A DNA stretch of 64,000 bases. Source: Cyprinodon diabolis (Eukaryota > Chordata > Actinopteri > Cyprinodontiformes > Cyprinodontidae). Shown one piece after another: positions 23,007 to 33,300 of this stretch (its first letter is position 1; every line of letters starts with the position of its first letter). The notes beneath the pieces are model-generated. The model had not been told where the DNA came from, made no database searches, and saw only the letters and a list, made by a program, of their open reading frames with translations. The position numbers were made by a program, and so were the translations under genes. The stretch covers positions 34,599,735 through 34,663,734 of the forward strand of contig CM060066.1 of NCBI GenBank assembly GCA_030533445.1, in the 5' to 3' direction.

Positions 23007-23988
23007 CATTTTGCATTTAAGATTAAAAATAGAAAGTTAAAAAGTTTTAGTTTGTCCTGGTTTAACTCTATAAAAAAATATTTAAGGAACCTTTCACTAT
23101 CTGATTATTAATGGAAAAATTAGTAAAAGATTAATCCATTAACAAAATAATTGTTAGTTTCAGCCGTAGACCAAAGTGTCAGCATTTCCCTATAGGGGTG
23201 TGAAAGCAATCCTGGATATGGAAATGTTTACTGCTCCTCCATGCATTAAGTTTTGCATTTAGGCCAAAATGGCAATTAAAAGAAGATTCTGTTTGTTTCC
23301 CCTTCAGAAATGACAACTTTTGACTTTATAGCAAAGTCTGGTGACTGCTTTAGATGCTATGCTTGTCCTGTTCTGGCTTCATTCAAATGTTTAGCATATT
23401 TTATCACCTTATATTATAATTCAACTATAAATCAGATTGTTATTTTTTAATGCCACAATCATCTTTAGTTTGCAGTAATAAATTTAAATCCTACTCATTA
23501 ATAAAACTCTACTGAGCAAATTAAGACAAACTTGATCATAGACTCACTGTTAGCCACAATGTCAACTGGAGATGTAAGAAAAGAAAGCTTAGATCAAAGA
23601 TGCAACAAAAAGCCTAATATGAATCCCTGAGCTTCAGAGATGCACAACAGGCAGAAGAATCTAAGAAAATAGTTACAGGTTGTGCATTCAACCAATCTGA
23701 ATTTCATAGCTACAAACAGAGGGGTTCGTATTAAATTATAGTCCCTTTAATTTAGCTGTAATGTGAAAAGGTGGAGAATGCAAATAATTTGGTTAGGAAG
23801 GGTTAAACTAAATTAGATCATAATAATTCAGCTGAATGAAGCCCACGTTTACAGCAGCATAATAAGCTTTTATGCACAGAATGAGCCTCAGTATCAGTTT
23901 GTTAGCAGAGGATTTACCGGTTGTACATGTCTGCCATCATTTCCACCTCTAGCTCCGCCGCCAGCTGCTGCGCCTTCATGGGGTCCAT
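21860..23988 (-). CDS. timm10: timm10: mitochondrial intermembrane-space chaperone Tim10
   Basis: Tim10 forms the hexameric Tim9-Tim10 chaperone that escorts hydrophobic carrier precursors through the intermembrane space to the TIM22 inner-membrane insertase. Two minus-strand exons, 23988-23918 and 22055-21860, join through an Arg codon (CG plus A) to give 88 residues, close to the 90 of human TIMM10. The protein opens [20 protein letters not shown]. It carries the twin CX3C motifs CHRKC and CLDRC, which form two disulfides in the mature protein, and ends near [20 protein letters not shown]. There is no cleavable presequence, as expected for MIA40-imported proteins. The start is chosen over an upstream in-frame ATG because it matches the conserved family N-terminus. 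Confidence 0.97.
22058..23910. other. timm10 intron 1, no other gene
   Basis: A 1.86-kb intron in AT-rich sequence. Its only marked feature is the TA microsatellite at 22923-23001. Confidence 0.6.
22923..23001. repeat. (TA)n microsatellite
   Basis: About 40 uninterrupted TA dinucleotides inside the timm10 intron. Confidence 0.98.
23918..23988 (-). CDS. timm10: timm10 exon 1 (coding part)
   Basis: 23 codons plus two bases, [20 protein letters not shown] to MYN. Donor CG/GTAAAT. Confidence 0.95.
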
Positions 23989-24137
23989 GTCTCCGTGTCC
24001 GAGCTGCTCAGCCTCGGTCTCCAACCACGCCGCTCCTCTGACCCTCTGCTGCGAACAACCGACACTAAACCCTGCCGCTGCTTCGCCTGTAACCTTCAAA
24101 ATCTGCAGCTGGAACACGTGTGGAGGGTTTCTTTTAA

Positions 24138-24145
24138 CACTTCCG
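24138..24145 (-). promoter_or_regulatory. ETS/GABP-type site upstream of timm10
   Basis: CACTTCCG on the plus strand (CGGAAGTG in gene orientation), 150 bp upstream of the timm10 ATG. ETS/NRF-2 sites are typical of promoters of nuclear-encoded mitochondrial genes. Motif match only. Confidence 0.4.
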
Positions 24146-25044
24146 CTTTGGAGTAAGCATAAAAACTGAGCTTCCAAAAAGTGCGCGCCCCCTAGAGGTG
24201 TCCTCTATTTGTTACTATTCTTCTTCTGTTTTTTTATTGGCGGATGGCAACCAACTTAAGGTGCATTTAGCGCCACCTACCAGACTGGAGTGTGGTCATC
24301 AATGATATCAGGGGGAAGTTATTTATTCATAGACCTCAAAGGTATGCACGAATCTATCAATCTATATCCATACAAATACAATTAAATAATCCGGTGACTT
24401 AAAAAAATATATAATTAACTGATTTTTAGCAGAATTCGATTTACTTCCTAAAAGGTTTATCGTCGAAAATCCAATTTTGTTCTCTGTTCAGTGTTAACTT
24501 TAAATGCTGACATTCCTGTGAATACTTCCATTAATACATGTTCCACTGTTTCCATCTGATTACAGTGATTACAAGTCCCTGTGTCATGTTTCCCTATTCT
24601 GAAAAGAGAACTTTTAAGTCCAGTATGACCAATTCTAAGTTGAGATATGACTCTTATCTCCACCCTCCATTTGTACAACTATTACCCCTACAGTCTTTTG
24701 AATTTTACATAGATCTCTACCAGTGTTATGATTATCCCAATGTTCCTGCCAAATCTTAAAGATTTTATTCTGAACTAGAAAATTTCTAAAGAAATTTTGA
24801 GGGGGGCCACCTACTGCCCGTCTGGGGAACCGGGCCAATACGGCCCTGGCAAGTGACGTCGGGGCTCCCCAGACCAACTGCTTACGACTTTGAGGGCTGC
24901 TGAGGGAAGGAAAGAGGGCAAGTTCATGGGCAAAGAGAGCTGTGTGCCACTTGTGCTGAAATCTGGGAAATAGACGTGCACAGCGTATGATGCACAAGGG
25001 TAATATGGGTTGTCCATATTGAAACACAGTGGGTAAAGCCCAGT

Positions 25045-25290
25045 TGGCGGGCTTCGCCCGCCTGCTAGGAGCCATCTCAGTGAAGAAAAAAATCACCAAT
25101 GGCGGGCTCTGCCCGCCTTCTAAGAGCCATTGCAGTGATGAAATCACCAATGGCGGGCTCCGCCCGCCTGCTAAGAGCCATTGCAGTGATGTAATCACCT
25201 TTGGCGGGCTCCGCCCGCCTGTTACCATTGGCGGGCTCCGCCCGCCTTCTAAGAGCCATTGCAGTGATGAAATCACCAATGGCAATGAGC
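25045..25290. repeat. tandem hairpin array GGCGGGC-NNN-GCCCGCC
   Basis: Five copies of a GGCGGGC/GCCCGCC stem with loops TTC, TCT or TCC. Most are spaced by GAGCCATTGCAGTGATG and ATCACCAATG-like sequence, with units near 60 bp. The loops vary while the stems are kept. A similar hairpin, CATGCC-TTC-GGCATG, lies near 27985. Confidence 0.9.
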
Positions 25291-25324
25291 AATATGCCAG
25301 AATGTATGAGTGTGTATAAGGAAG

Positions 25325-26080
25325 AGGCTTTTATTCTGTAGAGTCCTTGTAGTCTTATTTTGAAAGTCTATCATGAATGTGCATCAAAAGATGGGTCACG
25401 CCCAGCAGTGATATGGAAACCATTTCCAAATGTTAAATCACTGGTTTTCCATGTTATTAGGTGAATAGTTGCTGTATTACAGAGTAAATGGGAGACTTTT
25501 ATTGTGAAATTTGCTCTGGGGTGTGTTTTGAAAAGGTCACTAGAGTCTAATAAAAACAACCTGGAAGAGTTTGGGTCATAATGTTGAGCCATTTGCATCA
25601 ATTAATGCATTAGTATAATCTAGAGGCTTTGATTTTGTAGGGTCGCTGGAGTTTTATTTTGAAAGTCCAACAGAGTTGTGTTTATAGAAAATGTTCAGAC
25701 CCGTCAATGATAGTTGATTACTTTCCAATCGTTAAATCACTCTTTTTCCATGTTATTAGGGCAGTAGATGAAGCGGAAATGGGAGGCTTTTATTTTGAAA
25801 TTTGCTATAGGGTGTGTTTTAAACAGTCTCCTAGAGTCTATTCTCTAAAACGGGGTTGAGTTTGGGTCATAATGTTGAGCCATATAGGGCAATAAATATA
25901 TGTAAAAAATATAGAGGCTTTTATTTTGTAGGGTCCCTGGAGTCTTATTTTGAAAGTCTATCAGTGCTGAGTGGCAAGGGAAGTGTCATGGACAGCAGTC
26001 ATATAGTATCCATTTCCCAATGTTAAATCAGTCCTTTCACCCTCCATTAGATTAATATGTGCTGTTTAAAACAGCAGAGG
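25325..26080. repeat. ~295-bp tandem repeat, about 2.5 copies
   Basis: GGCTTTTATTCTGTAGAG / GGCTTTGATTTTGTAGGG / GGCTTTTATTTTGTAGGG recur near 25326, 25624 and 25916. They share TTATTTTGAAAGTC, CATGTTATTAGG and GGGTCATAATGTTGAGCCAT. Confidence 0.85.
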
Positions 26081-26199
26081 TAAAATCTGTTTGAAGCTTG
26101 GTAACCTTGACAACGCTTAACGAGCCTCTCACTGACACAGACAACAGCTGCACTCACTATTGGTTTCTTCTTCCCAGGCTTTTTTGTATGGGAAGAACG

Positions 26200-27490
26200 G
26201 CACCGAACAAACGACTACTGATCAAAAACCGTATGAGTTATTCAAAAAACATTTTCACCATGAGCATCAGCAATCCTTCGACTCCAACTATACCAACTTT
26301 GGTGTATGTGTGTCATTCAGAAAAATATTTATGACGAGTTGAAAACACATAGTCTGATTCGTTTCTCTCCCATCTTCAGCTCAAAAAGAATAGAGAAAGG
26401 CTGAAACTCTCATCGACTTTAGGTTGGTCTGGAGGGTTTTTAAGGAAAAGTATTAATCCTACCGTAATTCCGAAGACATTGTGTGAGTCCAGAGGTTTCA
26501 GTCTACAAACTGACCAAAAATGGTGACTGTAGCTCCAAATATGTGGCCGTGAGGGCGAGAATAAGATGTTTGATCTTAAAAAAATGGCCGCCTCACACTA
26601 AGATTTCAGCAGCTGCACTCTAGCAGGCTGCTGCAGAAGCTAACTGTCAGCTAGCTTCCAGGTGCTTACCCTCCGAACAAACGACTGCTGAGCAAAAACC
26701 GTAAAAGATATCTGAAAAATTCTTTCAGTGAAAGCAACATCTATCCTTTGTCTCAGACTGGGGTAACCTTCATGTCTGTAGGTCTTTCACAACCCAAAAC
26801 GAAGCACAAACAAAATGGTTGGCCCACCTGCTCCTCCCTTTGTTTGAACTGCAGGACCTCACTCTCACTCACCTTTTAGCTGCTAAAGCACCCCTCCGAA
26901 CAAACGACTGCTGAGTAAAAACCGTAAAAGGTATCTGAAAAATTCTTTTTATCTAAGCGACAGCTATATCTTGTCTTCAATTGGAGTAACTTTCATGGCT
27001 GTAGGTCATCTACAAACTGAATGGGAAGAGAAAGAAAAAGAAAAAACGTTTCATCACACCTAAGCTTCTAATTGAGCTAGCTGCAGCAGGTCACTGTCAC
27101 TCAGCTTTCAGGTGCTTAAAATGTCCTCCGAACAAACGACTGCTGAGCAAAAACCGTATGAGTTATTCAAAAAAAGTTTTCACCGTGAGCGTCAGTCATC
27201 CTTCGACTCCAACTATGCCAACTTTGGTGTATGTGTGTCATTCAGAAAAATATTTATGACGAGTTGAAAACACATAGTCTGATTCGTTTTTCTCCCCTCT
27301 TCTGCTCCAAAACCAATGAAAAACGGCTCTGATTTTCATCGACTTTAGGTCGGTCTGGAGGGTTTTTAAGGAAAAGTATTAATCCTACCGTAATTCCGAA
27401 GATATTGTGTGGGTCCAGAGATTTCAGTCTACAAACTGACCAAAAATGGTGACTCTAGCTATAAATATGTGGCCGTGAGGGCGAGTTTAA
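26200..27490. repeat. complex repeats sharing GAACAAACGACTGCTGA
   Basis: The 17-mer (with small changes) starts units near 26205, 26677, 26897 and 27129. A block of about 350 bp, from GTATGAGTTATTC to ATATGTGGCCGTGAGGGCGA, occurs twice about 925 bp apart (26231 and 27156). Confidence 0.88.
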
Positions 27491-28297
27491 AATGTTTTTT
27501 TGTGTTTAAAAAACGCCTGCCTCACACTCTAGCTTTTCAGTTGCTCCACTCTAGCAGGCTGGATTTTGCTAAAACTTTGTGGCGCTTGAGGTCTGATTAT
27601 ACAAAAACCGTAGCAGTTATCAACATACCGTCTTCAGTTTTAAATAGACGAAGGATTTATCTACAAACTGAGCTTCAAACTGTTTTTCTAGGTGAATGTA
27701 TGCTGACACAGTGAAGTGCTGTTTTTTATGCTTTTTTTTTCCTCTCCCCATTCATTTCCTATGGGATTTTTTTGCGACGTTTTCGCTAATAATTCGCAAA
27801 CCTTCGGACTAATGAGAAAGTTTTATACAAGCACACATCACCCCATTGGTCCCGACGCGTGTGCCAACTTTGGGCCCGATCCGCCAAACCGTGCGGGACT
27901 AGTTACGCGCCGAAGTTTTGGGTATACGGGAGAATTATAATAATAATACGCGGAATAAATATGTGCAATAGTAGTAGGTGGGCCATGCCTTCGGCATGTG
28001 GCCCCCCAATTATAGATTTACCCTCACTTCTGCTTAAAGGAATACTTAATAATATATTATCTTAAGGCCTGTTTAGCTAATATATCTACTTCATTTCCTT
28101 CAAGAGTAGGAATCCAGACAAATTGAACGAAATATTTTTTACTAATAGATATATGTAATATATGTCTTTATATGCGGGAAATATGTCTAATAATAAATCT
28201 AATCTACAAGAATCACCAGATTTGATACTTAATAATGCAGCTTGACTATCTGATGCAAATATTTCCTTCCCCAACATTATCATCCCCTAGAGGTGTC

Positions 28298-29750
28298 TCT
28301 AGTTTTTCCTTTTTTTCCTTCTTCTTTGTGAGGTTTAATGGCAAACAACTTAAATGTGTATTACCGCACGCGCCCTACCAGAAAAGATTGTGGAACAAAA
28401 TGACAATATTCTAGCTAATATATTTAATTGCTATACTATTACTTCCTCAATATTAGAATCAATTATACATAAATACTATTTATTATCTTTAACCCAAACT
28501 TTTATTTTTCATTCTTAATTCAGTAAACTCATTCCTCCTACTGTTTATGTATCCATTTTATTTCATTTTCTAAACTATCCATCTATTCATACCTCACTAT
28601 CCATTTACTATTAAACATCTGACATTATTTTGCATTATTAACACCTAAAATTAGAAACCAGATGCCTCTGTTCTTCCATCCATCTCCAAGCTTAGTAACT
28701 TGAGTCCCAAAAACCTTTCAGCTCTTCTCACAATAACTCTGATTTACTCTGTCTTATGCTTGGCTTGGTCTGTGCAGTTAATGACATGCTGTATGAATAA
28801 AATCAGTTCCTCTGTTGTTGGAGTGAAGTTATCTTCTCTTTCTACTGTTTTGCTTTTTAACCTTATTCTGTGATTGATTCATTCCTCCTGTCCTCCTTGA
28901 ACTCTCTTCACTGAGGGTTCACTTCACTCACCTTAGCTGATTCGTTGGTAGCCTCCAAAGTTACAGCAACTTTCTTCAGCTTCATCCCTGCACTCCTTGA
29001 TTATCTTCTTCTCCACATTTTGAAAACATTTACTTTCCCCTAAAAACTGCTGCCACTGGTACAAACTGAGTGGAGGTGGAATGAACAGCCAGACTGGGAA
29101 GCTGGGAACTGGCTCTAAAAAAAAAAACTATCAGCAGCGATATGCTTGCCAATATTCCCCTTATTTGGTTTTATAAAGTCTCTGTATTTTTTTAACATTG
29201 CCTCCAAAATGTTTATCTTTAATCAATCTAAATCCTCCTTAATTGGTATTCCTGTTACTTCTCCTTTCATTGTTTTATTCCTGTCTATGGCTTTTATCTC
29301 TATCACATTTTTTTCCTTTGTTCTATTGATCATATTTGCTAATTATCAGCAAGTTCTCAACTCCATCTTTTTCATTTCTCTGGAAACACAATGAGGCTTA
29401 AAGGACTCTTTTTTTCCTCATCACTGAATCTAAATATTATTTTTATTTCTTCTCTTATAGCCTTCCCTCGCACAACTCTTTCTTCCTCGCAGACGCTTTC
29501 CTCTGGATTCCTGTTTATGTCCTTGACTCTAAAACCACCTTTCCTCCCTTTCATCTCCCTCTTTATCGCTCCCTTTCCCATTTGAAGCTGTTGTCCTGTC
29601 TTCCTTATCTACCTGAATTGTCATTTGGTTCCATCCACCAACCCGTGCTTTATTCACCGCCATGCTTTCAAGAAAAATTCTGTCCAAAACCCTCCACCAA
29701 ACTATACTCTTTCTTCATCTTATGCTTTCAAAGATGATTCCTCCTAGAGG
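28298..29750 (-). mobile_element. second, older LINE fragment of the same type
   Basis: The 3' tail at about 28390-28300 on the minus strand (GGTAATACACATTTAAGTTG, then AAGAAGAAGG) matches that of the neighbouring LINE. Upstream to about 29.75 kb the minus strand carries a charged 69-residue frame (29581-29372) that may be an ORF1 remnant. The 5' limit is uncertain. Confidence 0.5.
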
Positions 29751-30151
29751 CTTTTCTCTACACATTGAAGCACAGATAAAAAAAAAATCACATGCTTGAA
29801 GACACAACGTTTTAATAAACTATTTTATATTTTACATAAAACCTGCTGTTCTTAACAGATAAAGAAAGTCAACATTAGATCAGACTGCTTTCAACTAAAA
29901 TATTTTTCTTCAAAGAAATTACTAAAATATATTTAATAAATCTGAACAATGAGAATTTTTCTCATTTTATATGGAAACATTAACATCCTTTAACATTAAC
30001 TGTACACATTTAACTAAAACTGTCTGGAAACCAAATTCTGATCCAATCAAAGGCGTCTGTCAGACATTACCGAATGAAATAAAAATATGAACACTATGTA
30101 AATATTAAAAGTGCTAAACAGATATAACAAAATAAAGAACATGTTGAAATA

Positions 30152-30342
30152 CTATTCTTCATCTCCGGTCACATCGATTTCGATCACATCCTCCTCCTCA
30201 TCCTCGTCTGGAAGTACGAGCACTCTTTCTTCTACCTCTCTGGTTGGAGAGCCTTTTTCGGGAGAGTAAAGCAAGACATCCACCTCATCTTCTTCGTTCT
30301 CCTCTTCATCAAAGCAGGAGAGGGTGCTGCTCCCATAATCCC
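30152..30342 (-). CDS. btbd18: btbd18 coding exon 5 (acidic C-terminus)
   Basis: Encodes DYGSSTLSCFDEEENEEDEV and LPDEDEEEDVIEIDVTGDEE, then stop. Acceptor TTTTGTAG. The frame joins exon 4 exactly across a 2.2-kb intron. Confidence 0.78.
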
Positions 30343-33300
30343 CTACAAAACAGTATTGTGTTAAAACCAAAGACAATTTGCAGACATGAGATTTAATCGC
30401 CTCTTTAGGCATTTTGTTACAAACTGTCTGACACATCTGTTCCAAGTTTTCCATCTGAATATATAAAAATAAATAAAATAATAAGTTTCACAGTTTAACT
30501 GGGCTGAATTTCTATGCTCTTAGGACTTTCAACTACTCTTCATCTGCTGCATATTTATGCTAATTATCCGAAATCAGGTCTAAATGTGTTTGTTGAATTT
30601 TCTTACATAAAACAAAGCTATACAGCTCCTCTCCATCTGAAGCGTTCAACTTTATGTGTAGCTAAAAAAAAAAAACGACCATTCTCCACCTGAGTGAACT
30701 TCCTCAGCAGATGGTGGGATTAACACCTTCTTCATTTTTAATGGTTCCTATTAGGCTTCCTTCCACTGCAGAATTGCACTTTGATCTCTGTAACAATCTG
30801 TATGTTCACTGTTTTATGGAGTTTTCCTGTATCTTCTGACAGATTTATACAATATGATCACTTGCAGCATTCATTATATGGTCATTTTATGATCTGTTCA
30901 GGGCAGCTGCTCTCGGAAAAAAATAATTTGTTAATGTTTTAGCGCACGCTTCAGCAACCATAAGGCTTAGAGCTACTTCATGGGTACTGAGTCATAGGAA
31001 GGGCTACCAGTGCTGACCTATGAACTGGAGGAGTCAACTTTCACCTAAATTCCATGCATAATAAATATATTTTAGGTATTTTTTTATTATTTATTTCTAA
31101 TTTTCTTTTAGATATTGCCATTTTGAAATCTCTAGAAATTCAAGTGACATTAGTAAAGGAAAGGCAACAGCATAAAATAAAATTTCAAACTGGTGAGTTT
31201 TACCTTGGTGCCCACAGGCACTGCAGTGGCGACCCCTGTTTTAGCGCTAGCTTAGCCCTTACAAGCCTCTGGGTGTTTTACATCAGTTACCTAAAGCTGG
31301 GTGTACACTGTGCAATTTTTTTCAATCGTTGCACGCATCTGCTGCTCACTGCACGACTAAACCCTGCGTTTAATTGTACAGTGTGAGCTCTTAGCTCACG
31401 ATTTATGTTCTGCCCGACACTCTGATATGATTTACCTGCTCACACTGTACGACTAAAAAGCACGTCGGACTGAGCTCCGCAGTGAGATGGAGCTGCTCTG
31501 TAGCTCTCTATCCTGAAGCCAAACAAATAGAAGGGAGATATTAAGCTCACTATAGTGAACCGGCTGCCTTGGCAATATGTGCCATTTTGTGCTGAGGGTC
31601 CTAGAAAGAAAGGGCGACAACGTATTTGGAAAAAGGACATGGCTGAGCAGGCGTGGCTGCTGCAGTCCGTCGATTTTGCAGACGGAGCTGCATTTTACTC
31701 ATTGCATCCCTGCCATGCTGCTGTGTTTACATCTGAGAGGAAGAATAAAAAGAAGAACCCTTGTTTGCGCATGCACCCTGAACGATTTGCCCACGACGGT
31801 CGGGAGGAAATCAGACAAGTTTGATATTCTCCCTACCTCGTGGGAGGCTGATCGCCGCTCGTTACCCCCTGTACACTATACGACTTACGATCAGGCTGAA
31901 AGTCGGCCCGATCGAAAGATTCTCGCACAACTGGAAAATCGCCCCCGAAAATGGGTATTTGAAAATGAAATACTGAAAAGTGTAGCAAGGATCTGTATTT
32001 AGCCCCAAATATCCGGAAACCAAACGAAATCGTAGCAGCTGAGTTTAATAACCGTGAATCTCAGTATAAACACAGCTGTTCTCTGAAGGTCTTGGAGGTT
32101 AAATAGATCAAACTATAGAAACAACAATGTCACAAAGAGCTACGCTCCCAGCAGGAACGTCAGAGACATGGTCCTCAATCTATACTTCAGGCTGTGCAAG
32201 GAGAGCATAACTCTGCTTGTATTTTGCCTTGTAGGGGACAGAGCAAACCTAGGAGGAGTTCTGCTCAGAAGGAAACTCATCTGAACCATCTGGACAACGT
32301 GCTACCTACTGTTTTCAGAAGACTGATCCTGATAGACCAGAGACTAAGGTGGATTTTCACACCAAAAGTAAAGCAGGAGGGTTTATAAAGCCTGTGTGAC
32401 GTCTGCTGCTGTCAGAGGAGGAAATGCTGTAAAGATCCAGAGGTTCTGTCACATCTGTAAGGCATCTTTTCAGGTTCTGGTAAAACTTGACTTTCAGCCT
32501 TTTGGAGGCACCACACAGACACACTGAGGATTTAAACACCATCATTTCACATTGAATTTCAATCTCAGCTATCATGAAAACCTTGTTACCTTGATGAGAG
32601 CTTCTAGCAGACTGGTCTCTGTTGCCTGGCAACGTGGCCCTGCTCCTCCATGTCTCTAAACCGTCCGTTCCAGCTGGCTTGCACTCATCCTTTGATGTGT
32701 TTGGAAGCAGATTGTGATTGTTATCATAAAGTGTTTGATGTTGGAACTTTGCTTCTCCGTCCTTTTCCATCTCTGCCCTCATATTGGACCCATCTTCTGC
32801 CTCGCTAACCTTTGCCTTTTCTAAATCTACAGCTTTGGATCCCTTTCCACCTGGGGCTTCCTTCCCCTTTCTTGTTTTGGAGGGTTTCCATTGAATACAT
32901 TTACGCAACTCTTTCAGAGTTTTCATCAATGATGGTTTCAGTGTTTGGCTGCTTCCCACGTTGTCAGTTTCAGTTTTTCCAGGACATTTATCACTTTTCC
33001 TCTGTTGCTCTGCATCTCTGTTACCCACAGTGCTGATCAACCTCCTGCATGTTTTTCTCTCTTCCGTTGTCGTTTGCTTCTCAGACGCCTTTTCTCTGGC
33101 CTCCTTTTGGACCCTGATCTCAGCTCCAGCAGCATCGGTGGTTTTCTTCTCGAGTTTTATTTTTCGAGGCCTTCCCCGCCCCCTCTTAGGAGGAGGGTCT
33201 TGTTTTGGTACCATTACTGCTCTGCTGATTAAGGGTATTAAAACGCAGCACCTATCTGTGACTGTGCTGCTACTGTTTTGTTCACACGTCTTCACAAAGC

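Larger units (their letters stand above)
24801..28007. mobile_element. 3.2-kb insertion with GGGGGGCCAC termini and internal tandem arrays
   Basis: It interrupts the LINE reading frame. The ends are GGGGGGCCAC at 24801-24810 and its exact reverse complement at 27998-28007. Flanking octamers (AATTTTGA, AATTATAG) agree only partly, so the target duplication is doubtful. There is no open frame beyond those read from repeats, so it would be non-autonomous. I cannot assign a superfamily. Confidence 0.6.
24203..28283 (-). mobile_element. 5'-truncated RNase H-type LINE (I/Nimb-like), split by a later insertion
   Basis: The minus strand reads an RNase H fragment at 28283-28008 (IFASDSQAALLSIKSGDS; in another frame FVWIP and GNEVDILAKQAL). 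It resumes at 24800-24203 with WQEHWDN and the zinc-knuckle-like region ISQLRIGHTGLKSSLFRIGK...CNHCNQMETVEHVLME. The tail contains AGGTGGCGCTAAATGCACCT and an AAGAAGAAT run. A 14-bp direct repeat, CCCCTAGAGGTGTC, lies at 24189-24202 and 28284-28297 and fits a target-site duplication. Frameshifts make it inactive. The clade name is inferred from the domain set. Confidence 0.8.

Noticed and set aside
24635..25285. 216-codon minus-strand frame as a gene
   Set aside because: It is a chance fusion of LINE remnant with the hairpin array.
25029..25319. Regularly spaced palindromes resembling a CRISPR array
   Set aside because: The spacers are near-identical, the host is a vertebrate, and no cas genes are present; it is a tandem repeat inside a transposon-like insert.
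29146..29585. Hydrophobic plus-strand frames as membrane proteins
   Set aside because: They lie antisense to a decayed LINE, in T-rich DNA, with no conserved features.
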